A stretch of DNA of 32,602 nucleotides from a filamentous cyanobacterium Phorm 6 (GTDB lineage: Bacteria > Cyanobacteriota > Cyanobacteriia > Cyanobacteriales > Microcoleaceae), in NCBI GenBank assembly GCA_003003725.1, contig PVWI01000034.1:1-32602 (forward strand), read 5' to 3'. The notes beneath the pieces were generated by a model that searched no databases, had not been told where the DNA came from, and saw only the letters and a list, made by a program, of their open reading frames with translations. Positions within the stretch are counted from its first letter, which is position 1. The number at the start of each line of letters is the position of its first letter. Positions 1-10,520 of the stretch are shown in pieces. The position numbers and the translations under genes were made by a program.

Positions 1-34
1 GGCCCAAATAGTTTCGTTGTTCAGAGGTGGCAAT

Positions 35-1252
<1,218 letters not shown>

Positions 1253-1343
1253 CTACTGCGTTAGAACTTACCACGTCAATTCATTTATCCAACTTAATCT
1301 TTTCTATATCTTAAGAATTTTGAATTTCCCAGCCCCTTGGGAA

Positions 1344-1444
1344 GTGGAAATTGGAAATTGGGAATTGCGAATTGGTAATCGGTAATGTCAACTGACAACA
1401 GTCAACTGTCAACAATCAACTGTCAACTGTCAACTGTCAACTGA
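1344..1444. repeat. Double heptamer array (GGAAATT-like, then GTCAACT)
   Basis: Positions 1344-1386 hold degenerate GGAAATT/GGGAATT units and 1387-1444 hold GTCAACT units, several with substitutions. The array fills most of the space between the gap1 start and the sbtB-like stop at 1449, leaving only a few bases between array and stop codon. The GTCAACT family recurs, inverted, at 17728-17758 and 32323-32347. Confidence 0.9.
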
Positions 1445-1448
1445 CTTT

Positions 1449-1757
1449 CTACCCAACACACCTAGTAATTAGCAATTCCACCGCATCGGAAATAAAACAC
1501 GATCCACCAAACTTATTAAGAACTGGTCTAATGTTTGCTGCAACGGCAGATACTTGATCGGGAGAACAAAAAGCCAGCACATAAATGTTATCCACCGTCG
1601 TCATTGATGAATCGCGAGAAACATGATCCCTGGTGCTTTTTCCAGCGACACCACGAATCACCGAATAATCTTGGACACCAGCTTTGTCTAAACCATCTAG
1701 AATCTTTCCCAGCTCAACTGAATGAGCTATAATCTCTATCCTTTTAACTGAATCCAT
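1449..1757 (-). CDS. sbtB: PII-like protein of the SbtB type
   Basis: A 102-residue small PII-like protein, expected to be a trimeric nucleotide-binding regulator of the bicarbonate permease encoded just upstream. Visible signs are the ferredoxin-like pattern of a beta strand (KRIEIIAHS), a helix, a T-loop-like segment (GKSTRDHVSRDSS) and a hydrophobic strand (NIYVLAFC). SD sequence GGAGGT lies inside the last codons of sbtA. ATG at 1757 gives 7-nt spacing, while ATG at 1760 gives 4 nt, so either may be used. The CGPEGC C-terminal redox loop known from Synechocystis SbtB is missing; the protein ends in TRCVG, and a heptamer array begins right after the stop. Regulation by carbon status through adenine nucleotides is inferred from the family. 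Confidence 0.8.
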   Translation of the reverse strand: MDSVKRIEIIAHSVELGKILDGLDKAGVQDYSVIRGVAGKSTRDHVSRDSSMTTVDNIYVLAFCSPDQVSAVAANIRPVLNKFGGSCFISDAVELLITRCVG

Positions 1758-1761
1758 CATC

Positions 1762-2733
1762 TCACCTCCAAAACATATTGATTCCGTATAAGTACATCGG
1801 AATACCTACAATGATGTTAAACGGAAACGTCACTGCTAAGGCCGTTGAAATATAAAGACTTGGGTTAGCTTCGGGAACCGTTAGACGCATAGCTGCGGGT
1901 ACTGCTATGTATGAAGCACTCGCACACAATACGGAAAATAGTAAAGCGTCCCCCTTTGGCATTCCGATTAATTTCGCAATTAGCAAACCAATTACTGCGT
2001 TAACTATCGGAATTAGGATTGCAAAACCGATCAGAAAAATTCCTGCTTCTTGCAAGTCTTTAATTCTGCTGGCGGCTACCAGTCCCATGTCCAACAAGAA
2101 AAAAGTCAGAACTCCGTAAAACAAATCTTGAGTAAACGGACTCATCACCTCCCAACCATGTTCTCCTGTTAGTATGCCCATGATTAGGCTACCAATGAGC
2201 AGAAATACTGAACTGTTTAGGAAGGCTTCTTGCAGCACTTCTGACCAAACTACCTCGCGTTGTCCTTCTTCGCCACCGAAGACACTCACCAGAATTAGGC
2301 CGACTATAATTGCTGGGGATTCCATCAATGCTAGGGCTGCTACCATGTACCCGTTAAAATCAATTCCCAGTTCTGTGAGAAAAGAAGTTGCGGTAATAAA
2401 TGTTACAGCACTGATGGAACCGTAGGTGGCTGCGATTGCCGCTGCATTGTAGGAATCTAGTTTAATCTTCAGTATAAAAAAAGTATAAACTGGTACAAGT
2501 GCTGACATCAACATCGCTGCCAGAATTGTCAGTGTGACTTGCTGGTTGATGCCACTTTTGGCCAATTCGACGCCGCCTTTAAATCCGATTGCAAATAACA
2601 GGTACAGTGAAAACAGTTTGGGGATTGGTGCTGGAATTTCTAAATCAGATTTGAGAAAAACTGCCAGCATTCCCATAAAAAAAGCCAATACGGGTGGATT
2701 TAAGAGATTTGACGCTACGAGACTTAAATCCAC
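1762..2733 (-). CDS. sbtA: SbtA-family sodium-dependent bicarbonate permease
   Basis: A 323-residue polytopic membrane protein, with about ten hydrophobic segments, of the sodium-dependent bicarbonate transport family. It would import HCO3- at the plasma membrane for the CO2-concentrating mechanism. Two repeated halves are visible, each with a small-residue-rich stretch (ATYGSISAVTFITATSFL near 105-122; LCASASYIAVPAAMRL in the second half). It is shorter than Synechocystis SbtA (about 374), mainly because the central cytosolic loop is reduced to roughly 20 residues (GGEEGQREVVWSE). Start is GTG with GGGAG 9 nt upstream. The gene abuts the PII-like gene (stop overlaps its SD), so the two are probably translationally coupled. 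It is a divergent family member and substrate is inferred from the family and the SbtB-like partner. Confidence 0.85.
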   Translation of the reverse strand: MDLSLVASNLLNPPVLAFFMGMLAVFLKSDLEIPAPIPKLFSLYLLFAIGFKGGVELAKSGINQQVTLTILAAMLMSALVPVYTFFILKIKLDSYNAAAIAATYGSISAVTFITATSFLTELGIDFNGYMVAALALMESPAIIVGLILVSVFGGEEGQREVVWSEVLQEAFLNSSVFLLIGSLIMGILTGEHGWEVMSPFTQDLFYGVLTFFLLDMGLVAASRIKDLQEAGIFLIGFAILIPIVNAVIGLLIAKLIGMPKGDALLFSVLCASASYIAVPAAMRLTVPEANPSLYISTALAVTFPFNIIVGIPMYLYGINMFWR

Positions 2734-2815
2734 GATCTGTCACTCCCATTTGTTAGTTTTTTAATATTACTTCACAAATAATTGTTGCACGAGAATGGAT
2801 CGATCGGGCGATCGT

Positions 2816-2835
2816 CTTCGCGGGCTTCGCTAACG
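2816..2835. repeat. Dispersed repeat with GGGCTTCGCTAACG core
   Basis: CTTCGCGGGCTTCGCTAACG differs at one base from the reverse complement of 20184-20203 (which forms the 3' end of dxr) and shares its 3' core with 32481-32497. It lies between sbtA and the peroxiredoxin gene. Confidence 0.8.
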
Positions 2836-2923
2836 AACTTTTGACCGAGAACCTTAAATGCGCCAAATACGACAAAGGTGCGCACTGCGCACCCTACAAC
2901 TTTTACAAGCTATTTGTCCCTAA

Positions 2924-3658
2924 CTAAACAACGGCCAAATAAGACTCTAGAGCTTCGGAACCACCAATCAACTTGCCATCGATAAACACTTGTGGCGCAC
3001 TTGTAGCACCAGTCACAGCCCGGAGCGATTTAGTTGTGATATCGCGGCCCAAGACGATTTCTTCATAATCCAAGCCCTTTTCAGTCAGCATTGCCTTTGC
3101 CTTAGCGCAGAAGGGACAGCCGACTTTGGTAAACAGCGAAACTACCTTCGGCTTGACTGCGCTGGAGTTGAGGTAGTGAAGCATCGTATCCGCATCGGAC
3201 ACCTTGAAAGGGTCTCCCGGTTCCTCGGGCTCAATAAACATTTTTTCAACTAAGCCATCTTTTACCACCATCGAATAGCGCCAAGACCGCTTGCCAAAAC
3301 CTAAATCTGTTTTGTCTACCAGCATTCCCATGCCTTCAGTAAATTCACCGTTACCGTCGGGAATTAACGTCACATTGTCTGACTCTTGGTCTTTTGCCCA
3401 TTCGTTCATCACAAACGTGTCATTGACGGAAATACAGATGATTTCATCTACGCCATTTGCTTTGAAGGTTTTGGCCAATTCGTTGTAGCCGGGGAGGTGT
3501 GTTGACGAACAAGTGGGAGTAAATGCACCCGGTAGCGAGAACACTGCTACAGTTTTGCCTGCAAACAAATCATCGGTGGTGACATCCACCCACTCGTTAT
3601 CTTTGCGGGTGCGAAAGGTGACACTGGGTACTCTTTGACCTTCTTTGTTAGGCAGCAT
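2924..3658 (-). CDS. Peroxiredoxin-glutaredoxin fusion protein (Prx5-Grx)
   Basis: A 244-residue hybrid thiol peroxidase reducing hydrogen peroxide and alkyl hydroperoxides, with an attached glutaredoxin so that glutathione can recycle it. Residues 1-165 form a Prx5-type peroxiredoxin with peroxidatic Cys50 in [15 protein letters not shown]. Residues 170-244 form a glutaredoxin with active site CPFC (181-184) and the cis-proline segment [10 protein letters not shown] (219-228). The same fusion is known from several bacteria, including cyanobacteria, and length is as expected. ATG at 3658 has AAGGA 9 nt upstream. The gene stands alone, with intergenic DNA on both sides. Confidence 0.95.
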   Translation of the reverse strand: MLPNKEGQRVPSVTFRTRKDNEWVDVTTDDLFAGKTVAVFSLPGAFTPTCSSTHLPGYNELAKTFKANGVDEIICISVNDTFVMNEWAKDQESDNVTLIPDGNGEFTEGMGMLVDKTDLGFGKRSWRYSMVVKDGLVEKMFIEPEEPGDPFKVSDADTMLHYLNSSAVKPKVVSLFTKVGCPFCAKAKAMLTEKGLDYEEIVLGRDITTKSLRAVTGATSAPQVFIDGKLIGGSEALESYLAVV

Positions 3659-3785
3659 AATTTTGAATCCTTGGGTATTTGGGTTAAATTGCTTCGTTCA
3701 TTATAGCGTACTCATAACGAGTATGACTTGTCAAGGGAAAACTGGTTTTTTCTTGGGACTCCGGGGCAAATCTAAAACTTGGTGT

Positions 3786-4427
3786 TTAAGTAGGTTGGCA
3801 ATTTCGCCTCCATTCCTTCGCTGCTGCTAACGGCTGAGGATTTTTCACACATTCTGTCAACAACTCGATATCAAGTTCCGGCAGCAATTCGCTTTTTGTG
3901 ATGAGTTCATAACCGCAATTTGACACAAATTCAACCGGAATCTTTTCTCGCAAATGGTAGATAGAAAATCTATCATTTCGCCAGAACCAAACCTCTCGCA
4001 CATTCAACCTTCTATACAGTTCCAGTTTATTAATGCTGCCACTGGTAACAATCACTTCAATTACCAAATCGGGAAAATCTTTATCTGTGCCAATACAGTA
4101 AGCTTCATCCGGCTCCGTACCACCACTTTTTTCCTGTTGTCGCAGAGTTGTAGAGCCAAAAGGAAAATATTCGATATCAGCTTCTACAAAATAAATAAGC
4201 AGCAGATTTCCAATGAGAGTTTTTCGACTTTCATGGCGGCGAGAAGGTGACATAATTTCTAAAACTCCATCTAAATAAGTAACTCGATATCCCGCAGCAT
4301 CTCCAATCGTATTTAACAGTGTTTCATATTGTTCCCAGTTCGCCCTATCCGTGATGTATCTATCTTCAGGATCTTGGCGCTGGAGTGCTTGTTCCTTAAG
4401 TAGCGTATCTAGCTCGATCGTCAGCAT
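3786..4427 (-). CDS. Uma2 family (DUF820) nuclease-like protein
   Basis: A 213-residue member of the Uma2/DUF820 family, which has a PD-(D/E)XK nuclease-like fold and is greatly expanded in cyanobacteria; its cellular role is unknown. Typical blocks are visible: YLDGVLEIMSPSRRHE (51-66), EPDEAYCIG (105-113), the core FPDLVIEVIVTSG (118-130) and the YRRLNVREVWFW block (138-149). The expected acidic residues (Asp107, Asp120, Glu124) are present, so the fold could be active. Start ATG is preceded by an excellent SD, AAGGAGG. It is flanked by unrelated genes and by copies of a dispersed inverted repeat on its 5' side. Confidence 0.9.
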   Translation of the reverse strand: MLTIELDTLLKEQALQRQDPEDRYITDRANWEQYETLLNTIGDAAGYRVTYLDGVLEIMSPSRRHESRKTLIGNLLLIYFVEADIEYFPFGSTTLRQQEKSGGTEPDEAYCIGTDKDFPDLVIEVIVTSGSINKLELYRRLNVREVWFWRNDRFSIYHLREKIPVEFVSNCGYELITKSELLPELDIELLTECVKNPQPLAAAKEWRRNCQPT

Positions 4428-4465
4428 TGGTATTACCTCCTTACAAGTTGTTCTAATTTTAGCAG

Positions 4466-4600
4466 ACGGCGGTTGAAACCAGGTTTACACAAACTTTCGT
4501 CAGCCGGACGCAGTGTAAAGAGAATAACCGAACTTTAATCACCTTTTATTCAACCGGCGTCGGCAGGTTTTGTTCGTATCCACGCGGTTTCAACCGCCGT
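4466..4600. repeat. Inverted pair of 15-bp dispersed repeats
   Basis: ACGGCGGTTGAAACC (4466-4480) and its exact reverse complement (4586-4600) bracket the space between the TPR-sulfotransferase gene stop and the Uma2 gene start. The arms are 105 bp apart, so this is more likely a pair of dispersed repeats than a terminator hairpin. Confidence 0.75.
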
Positions 4601-4606
4601 GTTATC

Positions 4607-6412
4607 TTATTCCCAATCAAACTTTCTCCCCAAATACTCCTCTAATTCCTGATTGTAAGGTTTAAAATAATCGCTCAAGCAGCAGCGAACCGACTCATTT
4701 ACTCGCAGATAAGAACCGGGATTAGCATTTTGATATTCAGACAATTGATATTCCGGCAAATTTAAGAATTCTAAAACTTGCTGAACAGTCGCCGCCGCAT
4801 TTGCATAAAAATCTTCACTTTTCAAAATTAATAACTTTTGTTTGGGAAAGAAAGCCAGCCAATTTTTAATAAATTCTATATACCTACCGCGAGCTAAATA
4901 ATTCCCCGGTTCTTCGCCGATGATGTATTCTGGATTTTGATTCAACCGTTCAATTTCATCCTTAATTGCCCGATCGAGCGATCGCCCTTCCCAATTTAAC
5001 TCCCTCAAGCGGTAGAATTGAGAAATAGCGCGATCGACCGGATTTCGCAACAGCACAATCAGTTTCGCCTCTGGACAGGCGCTGTAGAGACGTTCCGGCG
5101 CTTCCCGACAGTCAAAATAACTCGGACTTGCCTCACCCGTTACAAACTCCTCTCCCTCCGGCATTAGGGGAAAATGAGCCAAATACCAATCAATCCCTCT
5201 GTCAAAGTGCCACGAGCAAAAATCCATCTCCTTTTTAATCGGAGTCAAAATTTGCGGGTGTTGAGCTAAATAAGTGTACAGGGAAGTTGTGCCGCACCGC
5301 TGGGAACCAATAATTATAAAATTAGGAAATTTAACTGTATCTGTTGTTTTTGTGACAGGCATCTTACCTGTATTTTTAACAAAAATAGATGCCAAAGTTT
5401 GTTGGTAACTAGCAGTTTGATAACAATCAATCGCCTCAGCAATTTTGCCTTGTCTCGTCAAAACTTCCCCCAAATTCAAATAAGGCCAAAAAGCCTCCGG
5501 TTTAGCTTCAATGACTCCGCGATACAAGTTTTCAACTTCATCCAGCTTGTTTTGCTTAACCAAAACTTCCCACAAATTGTAATAAAACCACCAAGGAATA
5601 TCGGGATTTATTTCTATTGCCTTTAAAAACGATGTCGCCGCTTCATCCCACTTTTTTTGGTGGCTTAAAACAGCACCTAAATTGTAATAAGACCAGCAAT
5701 CATCCGGTTTTTGGGCGACTATTTCGCGAGATGAGGCTAATGTGCTAACGCACTTTTCCTGCTGTTTCAACAACTGCTCTAATTCCGCTGAGACTACAGC
5801 ACAATCTGGCGCAATTGTCAAGAGTATGTTGTAAAGAATAATTGCGCTGTTTGGGCGATCGTACTTTCCTAAATTTTTTCCTAACTGCAAATAAAACTCC
5901 CAATTTTCCGGTGTAATTTGCAATTGACACTGTTCTAATACCAACTTTAAATCAGACGTTGTTTGTCCGAGAACAAATCCCAATTTATCGTAAATTCTGG
6001 GCAAATCTCCGTCAATTTCCACAGCTTTCAAATACGCAGCAATAGCTTCATCCCACTGTTTTAGCTTAGTTAAAGCATCGCCCAAATTGCAAAAAGACCA
6101 AGCAAAATCCGAGTTGAGTGCAATCTCGCAGCGGTAAGCCGCAGCAGCCTCTTCCCATCGCCGAAGTTTCAGCAAAGCATCGCCCAGATTGTGATAAGAC
6201 CACGAAAAATCGGGATTTAACTCAACAGCTTTTTTGTACGCGCAGACAGCTTCCTCCCACCGTTCGAGTTTCACCAAAACATCGCCCAAACAGTGATAAG
6301 ACCACGAAAAATCGGGATGTAAGTCAACAGCTTGTTTGTAAGCAGCAGCAGCCTCATCAAATTTCCCACTTTCTTGCAGGGAATTACCCAAATTATGGTA
6401 CTCATTATCCAT
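4607..6412 (-). CDS. TPR-repeat protein with C-terminal sulfotransferase domain
   Basis: A 601-residue fusion. Residues 1 to about 345 hold TPR units of the NPDFSWSYHNLGDALLKL type. Residues about 360-600 are a PAPS-dependent sulfotransferase: the 5'-phosphosulfate loop IIIGSQRCGTTSLY (366-379) and the 3'-phosphate segment LLRNPVDRAISQFYR (454-468) are intact. It probably transfers sulfate to a glycan or protein, with the TPRs holding partners or substrate; the acceptor is unknown. ATG at 6412 is chosen over TTG at 6427 because AGGAG lies 6 nt upstream. Start and the stop of the upstream TPR-MTase-GT61 gene overlap in ATGGATAA, so translation is likely coupled. No signal peptide is seen, so the protein is presumably cytosolic. 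Confidence 0.9.
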   Translation of the reverse strand: MDNEYHNLGNSLQESGKFDEAAAAYKQAVDLHPDFSWSYHCLGDVLVKLERWEEAVCAYKKAVELNPDFSWSYHNLGDALLKLRRWEEAAAAYRCEIALNSDFAWSFCNLGDALTKLKQWDEAIAAYLKAVEIDGDLPRIYDKLGFVLGQTTSDLKLVLEQCQLQITPENWEFYLQLGKNLGKYDRPNSAIILYNILLTIAPDCAVVSAELEQLLKQQEKCVSTLASSREIVAQKPDDCWSYYNLGAVLSHQKKWDEAATSFLKAIEINPDIPWWFYYNLWEVLVKQNKLDEVENLYRGVIEAKPEAFWPYLNLGEVLTRQGKIAEAIDCYQTASYQQTLASIFVKNTGKMPVTKTTDTVKFPNFIIIGSQRCGTTSLYTYLAQHPQILTPIKKEMDFCSWHFDRGIDWYLAHFPLMPEGEEFVTGEASPSYFDCREAPERLYSACPEAKLIVLLRNPVDRAISQFYRLRELNWEGRSLDRAIKDEIERLNQNPEYIIGEEPGNYLARGRYIEFIKNWLAFFPKQKLLILKSEDFYANAAATVQQVLEFLNLPEYQLSEYQNANPGSYLRVNESVRCCLSDYFKPYNQELEEYLGRKFDWE

Positions 6413-9400
6413 GCGAAACTCCTGCAAGATTCATTAACTTCTCCAGCGATTTCAAATCCAACTGCATATTTTTATGTACGGGTTTTTCAATAGTTCCATC
6501 ATCAAACAAATCACCTATCAAATAGTAATGTTCCAAACCGCATAAATTGCTAATCATCCAATAACAACTTGGAACATAAATCGGAGAAAAAATCTCAATT
6601 ACTTTCGTTCCCGGAGAGCAGAAAACTAGATTAGTCAATCCAGCTCCGTGAGGTGAGATAACTACTTTAGCAGCAGCCAGACACGCTGCTTGCTCCGCTA
6701 CCGACATCGTTTCCAGCTTGACACTGCGAAACCCAAATTTTTCCAGGAAACTCATTACTTCTTCATCGTTGACAATTCGCCGATAAGATGCTTGTTGCCG
6801 ACTGATATAAATTCGTTCTGAATAATCAGTTTTTATGGGCTGTTGTCTAGTTAAAAAAGCTTGTTTAAGATAGTCACATTTCCATTTTGAAACCGCTCCG
6901 GCTCCATCATAAGAAATTGACGGTACTATTAATTTATCTGCTGTAATGTGGAGATTACAACGACTTTCTAAAATCTTATGTTCAGGAATTCCTAAAGTAT
7001 TTAAAGTTTCTTTTTGATAGGCAGAATCGCAGGCGTTGACAACAAACTTATCTATGCTTTCTATTAACCCACTTCTTTGCAAAAGGTCAAATCGTGTCAT
7101 GACATCAAACATCCAATGAAAATAAGCCGCTCCACCCCAACGAGCGGATAAAAAAGCCACATTTCCATCGATGTGATCAACGGGAGGTAATTTGTCGGAA
7201 GTGATGACTAATTCAGCACAACCCATTGAAATATCGCCAACAAGTTTGTTGTCTGAAGTAATGACGGCGGTAGTCACGACATCTGCCCAAGCTCGTCCGT
7301 TTGGTAGTATAGCAACAAAAGCTTTTCTGGTATGAGTTTGGTTGGCCCAAAATCTGTTGTGGCTGTCGGTAGTTTGAGAAGCGGATAAGTTGATTTGACT
7401 GGCTGGATGGATGTCAATACAAGAGATGTTCGGATTTGACTCTGCGGCGATTGCCAAATCCTCTGTAAATCCACAATATTTTTGCAGTACACTTAATGGT
7501 AAGATTTGATTACTGCATTTTTTGCGATCGCTCTCATCGACTTCTCCTTGTTGTTCTAGAGCATAACCGATATTGTCGTAAACTTCAAACAAATCGGGTT
7601 GGATTTGCAGGGCTTGAACTAAATGAGTTATTGCCGCTTCCCACTGCTGTTTGGCAATTAAAGTTAAACCCAATCCTTCGTAACACCAACAGGATTTTGG
7701 TTCTAAATTGATGCCTTTTTCATAAATTGCGATCGCATTTTCCAATTCCCCTTGCTTTCGTAGAGCATCACCCAGCTTTTTGTACAGCCAAATAGTATCC
7801 GGCGACAAATCAACCGCACGGCGAAAAGCAGCCGCAGCTTCGGGCCACTTTTCTTGCTCTTCCAGCACTTCTCCCAAACTATTATATAGCCAACAAAAGT
7901 CAGGATTCAACTCAACAGCTTTGCGATAGGCAATCTCGGCTTCTTCCCAATTTTCCACCGCAATCAAAGCCTTACCCAACTTGTCGTAAGCCCAACAAAA
8001 ATCCGGATTCAATTCAATGACTTTGCGGTAAGCAACAGCAGCTTCTTCCAACTGGGCTAGCTCCATCAACACATCGCCCAAACTGCTGTAAGTCCAACAA
8101 AAATCAGGATTCAACTCAATTGCTTTGCGGTAAGCAGTAGCAGCATCAGAATATTCCTCAATCGCCTGCAAAGTTTCCCCTAAATAGTGGTAAGCCCAAC
8201 TAAAATTTGGATTCAATTGAATTGCCTGTCTGTAAGCACTGAGAGCTTCGTCGAATAGTTCTTTTTTTTGCAAAACTTTACCCAACTTGTGGTAAGATGA
8301 GTAAGTTCCCGACTTAATTTTAATTGCTGTTTGATAGCGTTCGATCGCCTCATCGACATAACCCGCGTTTGCCGCTATATCTCCCAACTTTTCCCAGCCT
8401 TGAGAAACTAGAGCTTGCTCTTTACCCAAGTTTTGATTACCGATTTTTTTGACAATCAGTTGATAGCCTTTATGAACCACTTCTAACTGACTTGCAAACA
8501 TCTCCAAGAAAAGATTGATGCCGATTTTAGTATCTTGCTCCGGGCTGTCGGGAAACGTAAATTCGTAGTCATCAAAAATCATCAATCCGCCAACTTTCAC
8601 CAACCTCCAAGATAAAATCGCATCTTGCAGAACACTGGTGGGTTTGTGACAGCCGTCAACGTAAGCAATATCGTAATATTCCGAAGTCAAATTCACTAAT
8701 AAATCTTGAGAATAGCCTTCTAATTCAATTACTTTATCTGCTACCCCTGTTTTTGCAATATTACCCTTAAAATCTTGTTGGAAATACAAATCAATGCAAG
8801 TAATTTTTGCCGTCGGATGAGTTAAAATATTATCCAACAGCCAACAAGCAGACATTCCTTGAAAACTGCCGATTTCCACCACTTGAAAATCTGCAATTCC
8901 CGTAAATTGCTGCAAATGTCGTTGCCAAATCGGGATATTATGGGTGAACCAATCCTGCGTAAACTGGTAATTTTTCGTCGCACATTCAACCCAACCTCTC
9001 AATTCGCTGGCTTTTTGGTGACAGACAATCGCTTCCTCCAATTCGCCTAATTGTGGTAGAATGTTTCCTAAATCGTTGTAGGCTTGAGAATCATTCGGGG
9101 CGATCGCAATTTGGTGACGATAAGTGGCAATTTGTGCATATAACTCCTGCTGTTTCCGGCGCGCCTCATCCAGTTTGGCGACAACTTCCGCAGCGTTTGG
9201 TTCGATTTGCAGCGCCATGCTATAAAAAACGATCGCACCTTCCAACTGTTTCTGCTTAGCTAAACTATTTCCTAAATTTAGATAAAACTCCGTTCCCTCC
9301 AACTCAATTCCCAGCAATTTGTGGTAAGTTTTCCCGCTCGCGAGTACCTCAACAGCTTGACAATAAGTTTCAATTGTGCTGTCTAAACCCGATTCGCTGC

Positions 9401-10496
9401 GTTTCCGCAAAACATATCCCAATCTCTGATTAATTCCCGTCAAATTCGGCTGAAGCTGAACCGCGTGCAGGTAAGCCGCAACAGCTTCATCCCAGGATTT
9501 TTCGCAAGTTAAGGCAATTCCCAAATTGAGGTAAAACCAAGGAATACTTGGATTTAATTCGATCGCTTTGTGGTAACAACTAATAGCTTCTTGCCATAGC
9601 TTTTTGTGAGCCAAAGCTTCACCTAAATAATTGTGCGCCCAAGCGGAATTGCCGTTAATGTTAATCGCTTGACGGTAACAGTTAATTGCAGTATCAAACT
9701 CGCTTTTTTGCGCCAAAACATTGCCCAAACTCAGGCAAGCACGAGCGTAATTTGGATTGATTTCGATGCTTTTGCGGTGACAGGCAATTGCCCGATCTAA
9801 TTCTCCTTGAGCCGCCCAAGTTTTACCCAAACTGTGGTAAGATTCAAAGGCGTTGGGGTTGATTTCAATAGCTTTTCGATAATTGGCGATCGCATCTTCC
9901 CACTTTTTTTCACGAAACAGCATTTCCCCCAAATTATGATATGCTATGGAGAACGTTGGATCGATTTGAATTGCCCGCGAATAACACTCGATCGCGCGAT
10001 CGAACTTTGCTTGTTCAACTAGATTATTTCCCAGACTGACGTGTTCCTCAGCCGTAGCCCAATTCGGCTCAATTTTAAAAGCTTGATACCAATACTCTGT
10101 AGCTGTTTCGCGTTTTTGTAACTGCGTCCAAACTCGCGCTAACTGTCGGTAAGCATCAGCAAGGTTCGGTGCGAGAGAAATTGCTTTTTCACAAGCTGCG
10201 ATCGCCTTTTCCCACTGTTTCCCTTGAGAATACAGACTGCCGAGATTAGCGTAAACTTCCGGTAAATTGGGATTGCGATCGATCGCAGCTTCATACCACT
10301 GCTTAGCTTGCTCGATTTCACCTCGAACCTCCATCACCTTCCCCAGCGTCTGACAAGCTGTCGCCAAATTCGGCTGAATTTTCAATGCTGACTCACACGC
10401 AGCCACCGCCTCATTTAACCTACCTTCAGCTAAATAAACTTCTGCTTGCCGACTCAAATCAACCACTGCTTTTTCCATCTTCTCAATCGAGGGCAT
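6405..10496 (-). CDS. Giant TPR - methyltransferase - TPR - GT61 glycosyltransferase protein
   Basis: About 1363 residues in four blocks: TPRs (about 10-500), a class I SAM methyltransferase of the Methyltransf_24 kind (about 535-685; motif I VVEIGSFQGMSACW, then TCIDLYF, IAYVDGCHK and GGLMIFDDYEF), a second TPR run (about 700-985), and a C-terminal GT61/DUF563 glycosyltransferase (about 1055-1355; GGAAYFHWMFDVMTRFDLL and SPHGAGLTNLVFCSPGTKVIEIF). ATG at 10496 has GGAG 11 nt upstream; TTG at 10520 would add eight residues and has poorer support. It starts 24 bp after the preceding TPR-GT61 gene and its stop overlaps the following sulfotransferase gene. Role is inferred: transfer of a sugar to an acceptor plus methylation of glycan or substrate. 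No membrane segment or signal peptide is evident. Confidence 0.9.
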   Translation of the reverse strand: MPSIEKMEKAVVDLSRQAEVYLAEGRLNEAVAACESALKIQPNLATACQTLGKVMEVRGEIEQAKQWYEAAIDRNPNLPEVYANLGSLYSQGKQWEKAIAACEKAISLAPNLADAYRQLARVWTQLQKRETATEYWYQAFKIEPNWATAEEHVSLGNNLVEQAKFDRAIECYSRAIQIDPTFSIAYHNLGEMLFREKKWEDAIANYRKAIEINPNAFESYHSLGKTWAAQGELDRAIACHRKSIEINPNYARACLSLGNVLAQKSEFDTAINCYRQAININGNSAWAHNYLGEALAHKKLWQEAISCYHKAIELNPSIPWFYLNLGIALTCEKSWDEAVAAYLHAVQLQPNLTGINQRLGYVLRKRSESGLDSTIETYCQAVEVLASGKTYHKLLGIELEGTEFYLNLGNSLAKQKQLEGAIVFYSMALQIEPNAAEVVAKLDEARRKQQELYAQIATYRHQIAIAPNDSQAYNDLGNILPQLGELEEAIVCHQKASELRGWVECATKNYQFTQDWFTHNIPIWQRHLQQFTGIADFQVVEIGSFQGMSACWLLDNILTHPTAKITCIDLYFQQDFKGNIAKTGVADKVIELEGYSQDLLVNLTSEYYDIAYVDGCHKPTSVLQDAILSWRLVKVGGLMIFDDYEFTFPDSPEQDTKIGINLFLEMFASQLEVVHKGYQLIVKKIGNQNLGKEQALVSQGWEKLGDIAANAGYVDEAIERYQTAIKIKSGTYSSYHKLGKVLQKKELFDEALSAYRQAIQLNPNFSWAYHYLGETLQAIEEYSDAATAYRKAIELNPDFCWTYSSLGDVLMELAQLEEAAVAYRKVIELNPDFCWAYDKLGKALIAVENWEEAEIAYRKAVELNPDFCWLYNSLGEVLEEQEKWPEAAAAFRRAVDLSPDTIWLYKKLGDALRKQGELENAIAIYEKGINLEPKSCWCYEGLGLTLIAKQQWEAAITHLVQALQIQPDLFEVYDNIGYALEQQGEVDESDRKKCSNQILPLSVLQKYCGFTEDLAIAAESNPNISCIDIHPASQINLSASQTTDSHNRFWANQTHTRKAFVAILPNGRAWADVVTTAVITSDNKLVGDISMGCAELVITSDKLPPVDHIDGNVAFLSARWGGAAYFHWMFDVMTRFDLLQRSGLIESIDKFVVNACDSAYQKETLNTLGIPEHKILESRCNLHITADKLIVPSISYDGAGAVSKWKCDYLKQAFLTRQQPIKTDYSERIYISRQQASYRRIVNDEEVMSFLEKFGFRSVKLETMSVAEQAACLAAAKVVISPHGAGLTNLVFCSPGTKVIEIFSPIYVPSCYWMISNLCGLEHYYLIGDLFDDGTIEKPVHKNMQLDLKSLEKLMNLAGVSHG

Positions 10497-10520
10497 AATT
10501 AAACTTGCTCCAGACGCCAA

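Noticed and set aside
3786-4427. Restriction-modification system
   Set aside because: The Uma2-type protein has a nuclease-like fold but there is no methyltransferase or specificity gene next to it, and the family is scattered widely in cyanobacteria.
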